Source: Rickettsiales bacterium
GTDB taxonomy: Bacteria; Pseudomonadota; Alphaproteobacteria; Rickettsiales; CANDYO01
Length of the DNA: 8,686 bases
Assembly (NCBI GenBank): GCA_947424995.1
Contig: CANDYO010000082.1
Location: 1 to 8,686, forward strand
Reading direction: 5' to 3'
Each line of letters begins with the position of its first letter. The stretch's first letter is position 1. The notes under the pieces were generated by a model. The model saw only the letters and a list, made by a program, of their open reading frames with translations, had not been told where the DNA came from and made no database searches. A program made the translations under genes and the position numbers. Positions 1-5,219 of this stretch are shown here, one piece after another.

Positions 1-1
1 A

Positions 2-949
2 ATTCCTGCGGATAAAAAAGTACAATTTAGCGATCGTCTTGAGGCCGTAGCATTAAAAGAAGAGCTTTTACTAAAAGATCTTGTTAAAGAAGGAGAAGGC
101 TCAAGTAAGGGTACTAAGGCTAACTTAATTGCTGGAGAAAAAGCATTTCAAGCTTTAGCAGAAGAAAGAATAAAAATATTTCAAGACATGAATTTGCCAA
201 CAAACACAATGAAAGAAATTACCGTGTTGAGCAATCAAGTTAATACATGTAGTGAAGCTTGCTATAGAACTAGAGCCAATACAGCTGAAATTGCTATGCA
301 AGACAAAGCTAGATCTAGTACTCTTGCAGATCAAAGAGAAAATGAAGCCAACCAAAGATGGGAAAGTAAATATAAAAAAGCTTTTGAAGCTGTTAATGCG
401 CCATATAAATATATGTACAATGCAGCTTTTGGTAATCCTGAACAAAGAGCAGAAAAAGAAATGCAAGCAAGTATGCAAGCAGATCGCGCTGCTACAACAG
501 AACAGAAGAAATTTATGTCTGGTATGGGAGTAGAACCAACTACTATTGATTTTAAAACCCCTCAAGGTAAAAAAGATTTAGTAGCTCGAAGTGCTGTAGT
601 ACAAGAACTTGAGGCTCTTTCTCCTAATGAGAGTTTTGTTTCAAATCCAAAATTTGCAAACACTCTAGATAAACAAATAGCTCTTGTAGTGGCAAACGCA
701 AAACATGAAGCAACCGAAAAAGGATATGTACTAACTAACGAAAACATCGCAAAAATAAGACAAGAAGAGACTGAAGCTGCAACTCATCGTAGCCAAATGG
801 ATGTTGCGAAGGAAGCGGCAAGAGCTCTAGCTAAAAACGCTCATGTAGATGTTGGTCCAGCATCAGAGGCTAAATCGGTATCAGCTCCATCAAGTGCTAA
901 AGATACTACTAAGAAGGCGCCAGGAAAAGAAGGAACAGAAAGAGTTTAA
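2..949 (+). CDS. Unrecognised charged Ala/Glu-rich protein, 5' end outside window
   Basis: The reading frame is open from the first bases of the window and runs to a TAA at 947-949, giving 315 visible residues. The true start lies upstream, so the internal ATG at 188 is probably not the start. I do not recognise the family. The protein is hydrophilic and mostly predicted helical, rich in Ala, Glu, Lys and Gln, with no hydrophobic segment in the visible part. It has one close cysteine pair (CSEAC, visible residues 83-87) and a disordered-looking Ser/Ala/Lys/Pro tail over the last 30 or so residues. That composition suits a soluble structural protein or a secreted effector, but nothing visible decides this. 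A strong terminator follows 29 bases after the stop, so this is the last gene of its transcript. Confidence 0.8.
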   Translation: MPADKKVQFSDRLEAVALKEELLLKDLVKEGEGSSKGTKANLIAGEKAFQALAEERIKIFQDMNLPTNTMKEITVLSNQVNTCSEACYRTRANTAEIAMQDKARSSTLADQRENEANQRWESKYKKAFEAVNAPYKYMYNAAFGNPEQRAEKEMQASMQADRAATTEQKKFMSGMGVEPTTIDFKTPQGKKDLVARSAVVQELEALSPNESFVSNPKFANTLDKQIALVVANAKHEATEKGYVLTNENIAKIRQEETEAATHRSQMDVAKEAARALAKNAHVDVGPASEAKSVSAPSSAKDTTKKAPGKEGTERV

Positions 950-977
950 TCCTTAGACTAATATTTCTTCTTAATAC

Positions 978-1015
978 AAAAAAAGCTCTGAGCCCTATTT
1001 CTCAGAGCTTTTTTT
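978..1015 (+). terminator. Intrinsic terminator of the first gene
   Basis: GCTCTGAG (985-992) pairs perfectly with CTCAGAGC (1001-1008) around an 8-base loop, followed by seven T (1009-1015). Seven A (978-984) precede the stem, so the pairing can extend and the structure could also work on the - strand. It starts 29 bases after the stop of the gene ending at 949. Confidence 0.9.
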
Positions 1016-1033
1016 ATTCTTAGTAATTCAAAG

Positions 1034-1090
1034 CTTTTAAAAGATTTTTTCTGGATTCTCGTCTGCGCTAGCGATTGACAAGAATGACGG
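1034..1090. repeat. Half copy of the dispersed palindromic element
   Basis: This carries only the right half of the element seen complete at 1957-2087, 3881-4026 and 8372-8514. Shared parts are an AAGATTT-type lead-in, CTGGATTCTCG (1051-1061) and CAAGAATGACGG (1079-1090). The core between them differs from the other copies but still contains the self-complementary CGCTAGCG (1066-1073), and TTCT/AGAA plus GTC/GAC pair across it. The following GGCTTTGGTTAG (1099-1110) is also found after the copy ending at 2087. No clear left half is present, so the copy is truncated or decayed. Confidence 0.7.
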
Positions 1091-1123
1091 ACATGCTTGG
1101 CTTTGGTTAGCGCTATATAATCA

Positions 1124-1167
1124 ACCTAGAAAAATTCATAATCCAATCACCCTACCAGATGAAGTCA
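1124..1167. repeat. Direct repeat, left of toxin-antitoxin module
   Basis: This 44-base stretch, with core AATTCATAATCCAATCACCC, matches 1916-1960 in about 40 of 45 aligned columns with one single-base gap. The pair brackets the toxin-antitoxin operon. The right-hand copy runs directly into the left arm of a full palindromic element; here the following bases only faintly resemble that arm. The rest of the 319-base gap between 949 and 1269 holds the terminator, the half element and the promoter/operator, and no gene. Confidence 0.75.
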
Positions 1168-1213
1168 TTTTTATAAAAACACTACTAATTTTAGCCACTT
1201 GAAGTGAATATTA

Positions 1214-1242
1214 TTGACAATGTACTTACACTATTTTACCAT
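1214..1242 (+). promoter_or_regulatory. Sigma-70-type promoter of the toxin-antitoxin operon
   Basis: A perfect -35 box TTGACA (1214-1219) is followed after 17 bases by TACCAT (1237-1242), a 4 of 6 match to TATAAT. It lies 27 bases upstream of the antitoxin ATG. The -10 box overlaps the palindrome at 1239-1256, which fits repression by promoter occlusion. Confidence 0.7.
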
Positions 1243-1256
1243 AACTTAAGTTATGG
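1239..1256. promoter_or_regulatory. Perfect 18-bp palindrome, probable antitoxin operator
   Basis: CCATAACTTAAGTTATGG is a perfect inverted repeat with no spacer. It overlaps the -10 box on its left, and its last two G are the first bases of the GGAGAT ribosome binding site (1255-1260). Ribbon-helix-helix antitoxins normally bind palindromes over their own promoter, so this is the expected position for an autoregulatory operator. Binding has not been shown; the perfect symmetry and position are what is seen. Confidence 0.65.
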
Positions 1257-1268
1257 AGATTAATTATT

Positions 1269-1535
1269 ATGAATAAAAATGCTCAACTAGACGAATATGA
1301 ACAAGAATTAGAGGATAATTTAGAGCTTTGCTTAAAGCTTGAAGATTCTGAAGAGAAAAAAATAATCGAAAAGTTAGTCGCTGCGGCTAAAAGCCATAGT
1401 AACATTAAAAAAGCTATTACTCTTAGAGTTTCCCCCCATGATTTAGAAATTATGCGCATCAAAGCTTCTAGGCTAGGTATCCCATATCAAACTTATATAA
1501 ACATGGTAATTCATAAAGATGCATCGGTTTTCTAA
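1269..1535 (+). CDS. Ribbon-helix-helix (CopG/BrnA-like) antitoxin
   Basis: This 88-residue protein is the likely DNA-binding antitoxin of a type II module. The N-terminal half (residues 1-46) is acidic and helical (DEYEQELEDNLE). The C-terminal part, from about residue 47, has the ribbon-helix-helix pattern: a short strand KKAITLRVS, then a helix PHDLEIMRIKASRLG, then the IPYQTYINMVIHK segment common in antitoxins of the COG5304 kind. The start is supported by GGAGAT at 1255-1260, a TTGACA promoter and an operator-like palindrome just upstream. The antitoxin comes first and its 3' end overlaps the next gene by 17 bases, the usual arrangement for balanced expression of such pairs. Assignment to the broad RHH class is fairly sure; the exact subfamily is not. 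Confidence 0.8.
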   Translation: MNKNAQLDEYEQELEDNLELCLKLEDSEEKKIIEKLVAAAKSHSNIKKAITLRVSPHDLEIMRIKASRLGIPYQTYINMVIHKDASVF

Positions 1536-1839
1536 TGCCCACTTTAGATATAATCCTAAAAAGAATAGCATCTTAATAAAAATACGCAAAATTAGCTTTG
1601 ATGAAATAATAGCCGCCATACTTAATGGCAAGACATTAGCAGTTAGCAACCATTACAATCAAGAGAAATATCCTAACCAAAAAATTGCATATGTACTTGT
1701 ATTAGATATAGTTTATGTAGTTCCATTTATAGAGGAAAGTAACGGCTCTATTTTCTTAAAAACTATCTATCCAAGTAGTAAAGCTACTAAATTATATTTA
1801 CAGCCCAACAAAGAGACAACATTATGGCACAACCAATAA
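1519..1839 (+). CDS. BrnT-like toxin of the RHH antitoxin pair
   Basis: This 106-residue protein overlaps the antitoxin gene by 17 bases in another frame. Its pattern fits the BrnT/COG2929-type toxins: an F-R-Y-N-P-K-K-N opening (residues 9-16), the helix ISFDEIIAAILNGK (25-38), a histidine followed by the KYPNQKIAYVL strand (50-60), VYVVPFIEE (65-73), and a terminal IFLKTIYPSSKATKLYL (78-94). Family members are small ribonuclease-fold toxins that slow growth by cutting RNA; that activity is inferred here from similarity. Translation from ATG at 1519 is probably coupled to the antitoxin, since no separate promoter is seen. The last 12 residues are divergent. The antitoxin-first order differs from classical brnT-brnA operons. 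Confidence 0.7.
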   Translation: MHRFSNAHFRYNPKKNSILIKIRKISFDEIIAAILNGKTLAVSNHYNQEKYPNQKIAYVLVLDIVYVVPFIEESNGSIFLKTIYPSSKATKLYLQPNKETTLWHNQ

Positions 1840-1859
1840 TGATAAATAAATTCTAAACC

Positions 1860-1909
1860 GAAGCTTTTGCTTCCTTAAAAAGTATGTTTAGCATAACCTA
1901 GGGTTATTT
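1860..1909 (+). terminator. Two small hairpins after the toxin gene, weak terminator candidate
   Basis: GAAGC/GCTTC (1860-1864 with 1869-1873) and ATAACC/GGTTAT (1893-1898 with 1902-1907) form two short perfect hairpins starting 20 bases after the toxin stop. Only TT and an A-rich stretch follow, so termination would be weak. The palindromic element further on may do more. Confidence 0.3.
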
Positions 1910-1915
1910 AATTGT

Positions 1916-1960
1916 ACCTAAAAGAATTCATAATCCAATCACCCCACCCCGATGAAGTCA
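1916..1960. repeat. Direct repeat, right of toxin-antitoxin module
   Basis: Partner of 1124-1167, about 40 of 45 columns identical, same orientation. Its last bases (AGTCA) merge into the left arm of the palindromic element at 1957, so it looks like the outer flank of that element. Confidence 0.75.
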
Positions 1961-2087
1961 CTCTTGGATTTAAGCGCTAGCTTCAATCCGAAGGTCCAGT
2001 CGAATTCTTTTACTTTATTCAGTTACTCATTGTTTTAAGAGATTTAATCTGGATTCTCGGCCTGCACTACGTTTGGCCAAGAATGAC
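1957..2087. repeat. Full palindromic element, copy between toxin and cheZ genes
   Basis: Terminal arms GTCACTCTTGG (1957-1967) and CCAAGAATGAC (2077-2087) are inverted repeats of each other. Each half also folds on itself: on the left GGATT-t-AAGC pairs with GCTT-c-AATCC (1966-1989), and on the right TTCT-c-GGCC pairs with GGCC-a-AGAA (2054-2083). The middle (TTCTTTTACTTTATTCAGTTAC, then AAGAGATTTAATCTGG) is nearly identical to the copy at 3881-4026. The remaining sequence to 2191 shows only a small ACTTAAACAAA duplication and no gene. Confidence 0.85.
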
Positions 2088-2191
2088 GGCCTCGGTTGGC
2101 TTTGGTTGGTAGTCACTTAAACAAATAGCAACTTAAACAAAACAACGGTTAGCTTCCTTCAATAACCAAAACAGAGGCTACGACAATCAAC

Positions 2192-2217
2192 AAAAACAAT
2201 AGCCTTACAAGCTATTG
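2192..2217 (-). terminator. Intrinsic terminator of cheZ, embedded in its 3' end
   Basis: On the - strand CAATAGC (2217-2211) pairs perfectly with GCTATTG (2203-2197) around a 7-base loop, followed by five T (2196-2192). The upstream stem half encodes the last residues of CheZ, and the TAA stop (2207-2205) lies in the loop. Confidence 0.85.
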
Positions 2218-2834
2218 AATAAATCATCCACTTCAACCTGAGATGGACAGTTATGTTCTTCTTGGGGGCCGTTAAGTAAATGCTTATCTGCTGGGGTTTG
2301 CTTAGTTCTTAAATCTTTACTCGGGCGCAATGCATGGAGCATTTTGTAAATAGTGGATTCAATTTCAGTTAATCGATCAATAATTTTTTTAATTCTTTGG
2401 CCAGTAAGATCTTGAAAATTACAATTCTCTAGTATTCTAACCGCTTTAACCATTAATTCTTCTCTAAGTTTTAGATCAGGGATTTCATCACAAAGACGGG
2501 TCACTTCGTCGGAAAGGTCTAAAATATTGGTAACCGATCTTTCAGTTTGATTTATAATAGATCTTAGCTCCATAGTTACTTGTGGAATAAAATTTTCATC
2601 TAGCACCTCTTCGCTAATGTTAGATACATCTTTTTTTAAGGAAATAATTTGAGCAGAAATCATCTCAATTTGATGATAAATTTCATGTTGTTGGGTAGTG
2701 GTTATATGAGTGCTAATTATCTCTAAAAATTGCCTAATCACATCATCAACATTATTCATATCAATTTTACCAGCATTTTCATTCTGGAGATTATGTAGCT
2801 TAAAGAATAATGCGTCCGTCCAATCTTTGGTCAT
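2205..2834 (-). CDS. cheZ: CheY-phosphate phosphatase CheZ
   Basis: CheZ removes the phosphate from CheY-P and so ends the flagellar motor signal. The 209-residue product matches the usual length (E. coli 214). It is mainly long helices that would form the dimeric hairpin/four-helix bundle. The active-site segment NFQDLTGQRIKKI holds Asp142 and Gln146, equivalent to E. coli Asp143 and Gln147, where the Gln positions the attacking water. After a flexible Pro/Lys-rich linker the chain ends in VEVDDLFNSL, closely like the C-terminal peptide of E. coli CheZ that docks CheY-P. The ATG at 2834 is chosen because GAGG (2846-2843) stands 8 bases ahead and a TATAAT box lies just upstream. A GTG at 2873 in frame would fall upstream of the expected transcription start. 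It follows cheY on the same strand after 161 bases. Confidence 0.93.
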   Translation of the reverse strand: MTKDWTDALFFKLHNLQNENAGKIDMNNVDDVIRQFLEIISTHITTTQQHEIYHQIEMISAQIISLKKDVSNISEEVLDENFIPQVTMELRSIINQTERSVTNILDLSDEVTRLCDEIPDLKLREELMVKAVRILENCNFQDLTGQRIKKIIDRLTEIESTIYKMLHALRPSKDLRTKQTPADKHLLNGPQEEHNCPSQVEVDDLFNSL

Positions 2835-2856
2835 AAAAAAAACCTCACTCAAATTT

Positions 2857-2862
2857 ATTATA
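2857..2862 (-). promoter_or_regulatory. -10 box of a likely cheZ promoter
   Basis: A perfect TATAAT on the - strand lies 22 bases upstream of the cheZ ATG and just before the GAGTGAGG ribosome binding region. A -35 box is not convincing: GTATAC stands at the 17-base position. The leader would be only about 16 bases long. This would let cheZ be made separately from cheY. Confidence 0.45.
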
Positions 2863-2907
2863 CCAACTTCCACAATTAAGTATACTTATCTGATTTATCA
2901 TCGATTC

Positions 2908-2942
2908 GCATGTTCACCTACTAAAATGTAGGCTCTGCGTGC
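2908..2942. repeat. Imperfect hairpin between cheY and cheZ
   Basis: GCATG/CGTGC (2908-2912 with 2938-2942) forms an outer stem and CCTAC/GTAGG (2917-2921 with 2928-2932) an inner stem around TAAAAT. No T run follows on either strand, so it is not a standard terminator. The wording (CGCATGTTCACCTAC, then CTCTGCGTGCTCA) resembles short dispersed repeats I associate with rickettsial intergenic DNA, but it occurs once here. Confidence 0.4.
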
Positions 2943-2995
2943 TCACGACTCAAATCAAATAAGCCTATTTTAATTCTGAAAATGGTATTAGACCC

Positions 2996-3379
2996 CTAGA
3001 AAGCACCTAGCACACTAACTAACTTTGCCTTTAACGTTTCACTATTAAATGGCTTAACTATATAATTACTTACTCCAGCTTGCTTAGCGGCAATTACATT
3101 CTCTGTTTTGCTTTCAGCAGTAACCATGATGAAAGGAGTGTTTTTAGTCGTTTCATTAGCTCTAACACTTTTTAACAACTCAAGCCCACTCATTGGTTCC
3201 ATATTCCAGTCTGAAATAATCAGTCCATATTTTTTTTCTTTAATTTTTTCCATCGCCATACTGCCATTAGCAGCTTCATCTACATTATTAAAACCTATTT
3301 GAGTTAATAAGCTGCGAATAATTCTAAGCATCGTTTTATAATCATCAACGATAAGAATATTGATATTCATATCCACCAT
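2996..3379 (-). CDS. cheY: Chemotaxis response regulator CheY
   Basis: This is a single-domain receiver of 127 residues with no output domain. Numbering from the ATG at 3379 places every key residue where E. coli CheY has it: Asp12 and Asp13 for Mg2+, phosphoacceptor Asp57 (SDWNM), Thr87, Tyr106 and Lys109 (in VKPF). In the family, CheA phosphorylates Asp57, CheY-P binds the flagellar switch protein FliM, and CheZ dephosphorylates it. A second in-frame ATG at 3370 has no well-spaced ribosome binding site, whereas AGGAA lies about 9 bases before 3379. The next gene on the strand is cheZ, so the response regulator and its phosphatase are paired. No cheA, cheW, receptor or flagellar gene is in the window. 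Confidence 0.93.
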   Translation of the reverse strand: MVDMNINILIVDDYKTMLRIIRSLLTQIGFNNVDEAANGSMAMEKIKEKKYGLIISDWNMEPMSGLELLKSVRANETTKNTPFIMVTAESKTENVIAAKQAGVSNYIVKPFNSETLKAKLVSVLGAF

Positions 3380-3419
3380 TTTATTTTTCCTATGTATTAA
3401 TCTTTATTTTCAGTTAAAG

Positions 3420-3449
3420 ATTATATTGATATAATTAAAATTCAGTTAA
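3420..3449 (-). promoter_or_regulatory. Candidate cheY promoter
   Basis: On the - strand TTAACT (3449-3444, 4 of 6 to TTGACA) is followed after 18 bases by TATAAT (3425-3420), a perfect -10 box 41 bases ahead of the cheY start. The region between the divergent genes (3380-3521) is extremely AT-rich, so chance matches are likely. No clear promoter could be picked for the + strand gene at 3522. Confidence 0.4.
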
Positions 3450-3521
3450 TAAAATCAAAATTGCTATTTAAATTTCAATCATTATTATATACTTATATAT
3501 TGTAATATTTAAGAGTTAATT

Positions 3522-3866
3522 ATGGATATAACCCCAGTAGTTCCTAAAAATAAATATCTAATTAATGCTTATGGTAATGACTATGTTATTCTGAATGAGA
3601 AGAAATATTCTCTGCCATTATTAATCACTCCAGATAAAATTATCTCCAGCCCTTTAGCATTAGAGATTTTAGCAAGTTTAGTAATCAAGCCTGAAATATT
3701 ACTTATCGGCCATCAACTCAAGCAAATGCGCTTATCTTCAGATTATATCCTCGAGTTTGAAAAATTAGGAATTAGTTACGAGACCATGTCTTTTGGCGCA
3801 GCTTGCCGCACTTATAATGTATTATTAGCAGAAGGAAGAAATATAGCTGCCTGGTGTGTTTTGTAG
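3522..3866 (+). CDS. Mth938-like domain protein (NDUFAF3/DUF498 family)
   Basis: The 114-residue protein is a single Mth938-like domain. Recognisable parts are the N-terminal strands with YLINAYGNDYVILNEKKY (12-29), the LLITP segment (33-37), the strand PEILLIGHQ (57-65), GISYETMSFGAACRTYNVLLAEGR (83-106) and a hydrophobic end. The AACRTYNVL signature is the strongest mark of the family. The human member NDUFAF3 is an assembly factor of respiratory complex I; bacterial members are common in alphaproteobacteria but poorly characterised, so a role in complex I assembly here is only an inference. The start is supported by AAGAG six bases upstream. It is transcribed away from cheY and converges with the glycosyltransferase gene, with a palindromic element between them. 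Confidence 0.85.
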   Translation: MDITPVVPKNKYLINAYGNDYVILNEKKYSLPLLITPDKIISSPLALEILASLVIKPEILLIGHQLKQMRLSSDYILEFEKLGISYETMSFGAACRTYNVLLAEGRNIAAWCVL

Positions 3867-3880
3867 AGGATTTATGCAAT

Positions 3881-4026
3881 TTAGCACGGCGATCATCCTT
3901 GAGACGCAAAGCGGCCCGAGAATCCAGTTGAATTCTTTTACTTTATTCAGTTACTTATTATTTTAAGAGATTTAATCTGGATTCTCGCGCTTAAGTAGCG
4001 CAAGAATGATGGCTTCGTTGTGCTAA
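3881..4026. repeat. Full palindromic element between convergent genes
   Basis: The ends are the inverted pair TTAGCAC (3881-3887) and GTGCTAA (4020-4026), followed inward by ATCATCCTTG (3892-3901) and CAAGAATGAT (4001-4010). The right half folds into TTCT-c-GCGCT/AGCGC-a-AGAA (3982-4005). The left half pairs its ends, CCTTG with CGAGAATCC, more loosely. The middle is nearly the same as in the copy at 1957-2087. It begins 14 bases past one stop and ends 13 bases from the other, so it may serve as a shared 3' end structure, although it has no T run. Confidence 0.85.
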
Positions 4027-4039
4027 CGGCCTTGCTAAA

Positions 4040-5200
4040 TTAACGTCCAGCTCTATTAACTTTATTCTTACACACATATAATAAGTTTCTAATAAATACT
4101 TCAGTAGTGAATTTATCTTGTAAAATTTTATGAGCATTCTTTGCCATGATTTCAGCTTGCTCAGGGTTAGCTTTAACCCAGGATACATGATCATCAATTT
4201 GTTTGTATATCTCCTCAGCTGACAAAGTCTGATCAAAGTATAAAACATTATTGCCAAAATATTTGATTACAAAAGGGTTTTTATCGGAAATAGCAATAGC
4301 ACCAGAAGAAATTATTTCAAAGATTCTACTGCTAGGTATTCCAGCTGTATTATGAAAATTTGAGTGAACGCAAAGCGCAATTCCGTGTTTATTTAATAGT
4401 CGTTGTAGATCTGATATAGACGGAGCAGGATCAGTAAATCTTTGAAAATCATTTGTATCTAATAATAACTGCGGATGGTTAATAAAAAACATATAATCTT
4501 GCTTGGCTAAATTTCTTATTGCTTGGTATAGCCCATCTGATTTTCTTCCCCATAAAGAGCCAAATAACACCAATTCTTGTCGATTTGAACTTTTATATTG
4601 ATTAGCTGGAATTCCAACAATACCATAATGACCATTGATTGTTTTTTTTAAGATAGGGCTAAGCGTATCTTCCGGACTATTGAGCAGATTAATATCAATA
4701 AAGGACTGATAACTGCGGGCCTCTGGAAAATCTTTATTTATTTTATTAGCAAAATAATCTGGTGGCACCGAGAGATACATAACTTTGGGTTCTGCTAAGG
4801 ATAGGTTTACATGAAAAGAAATAGCTAGACGAGCATCAGTTTTAAAAATATAGTCCAAAATTGCAATTAGAATCTCATTGATATATTTTGCAGGCAAGAA
4901 TATTTTCATGTCTACATCATTGGTCGTATAAGTATAGGCAAGGTGACCCATTTTTTCTAAGGTCGCCCTAACCATTTCAGCTTGATTACGCTCCCCTCTT
5001 CTAATTGGAGCGAAAATAACCACTACATATTGCCCATCTTCTTTAGCTTTAAACTGCCAAAATTTATCTTTTAATTTTTGAGAGATTACTAAATCATCAT
5101 AGACACTTAGACCAACGCAAAATAATGAAAAGCCAACATAGACTAGGATTAAAAAACCAATACATTTTGAAAGGTTTAAAAAAAACTTTTTGATGATCAT
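4040..5200 (-). CDS. Membrane-anchored GT-B glycosyltransferase
   Basis: A 386-residue protein with one N-terminal hydrophobic segment (about residues 11-33) after a short basic stretch, probably a signal anchor that tethers it to the inner membrane. The C-terminal half resembles glycosyl transferase group 1 domains of the Glyco_trans_1_2 / CgeB type: a strand with LVLFGSLWGRKSDGLYQAI (210-228), then IALCVHSNFHNTAGIPSSRI (274-293), FEIISSGAIAISDKNP (294-309) and FGNNVLYFD (315-323). Glu295 in this segment occupies the place of the conserved nucleotide-sugar-binding glutamate of the fold. The donor and acceptor are unknown; envelope polysaccharide or lipid is the usual role. It begins 19 bases after serS with no clear ribosome binding site or promoter, so it is read as the last gene of that operon. 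The N-terminal half is divergent. Confidence 0.75.
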   Translation of the reverse strand: MIIKKFFLNLSKCIGFLILVYVGFSLFCVGLSVYDDLVISQKLKDKFWQFKAKEDGQYVVVIFAPIRRGERNQAEMVRATLEKMGHLAYTYTTNDVDMKIFLPAKYINEILIAILDYIFKTDARLAISFHVNLSLAEPKVMYLSVPPDYFANKINKDFPEARSYQSFIDINLLNSPEDTLSPILKKTINGHYGIVGIPANQYKSSNRQELVLFGSLWGRKSDGLYQAIRNLAKQDYMFFINHPQLLLDTNDFQRFTDPAPSISDLQRLLNKHGIALCVHSNFHNTAGIPSSRIFEIISSGAIAISDKNPFVIKYFGNNVLYFDQTLSAEEIYKQIDDHVSWVKANPEQAEIMAKNAHKILQDKFTTEVFIRNLLYVCKNKVNRAGR

Positions 5201-5219
5201 ACAGTTTTCTAATCGAACT

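Noticed and set aside
252..533. 93-codon + frame inside the first gene
   Set aside because: It is a shifted frame of a clearly open longer gene that runs to the terminator, with a low-complexity Lys/Leu product.
155..565. Open reading frame of 136 codons on the - strand
   Set aside because: It lies wholly opposite the first gene, has an odd Cys/Phe/Ser-rich product and no ribosome binding site; it is an antisense shadow of an Ala/Glu-rich coding frame.
2835..2873. GTG start giving CheZ 13 extra residues
   Set aside because: The extension contains the TATAAT box and the GAGG ribosome site used for the ATG at 2834, and CheZ length then fits the family.
3881..4026. Standard bidirectional terminator between the convergent genes
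   Set aside because: The hairpins are strong but no T run follows on either strand, so it is recorded as a repeat that might act as a 3' end structure.
3991..4257. 88-codon - strand frame over the end of the glycosyltransferase and the repeat
   Set aside because: It overlaps the conserved coding frame and runs into the palindromic element; no family resemblance.
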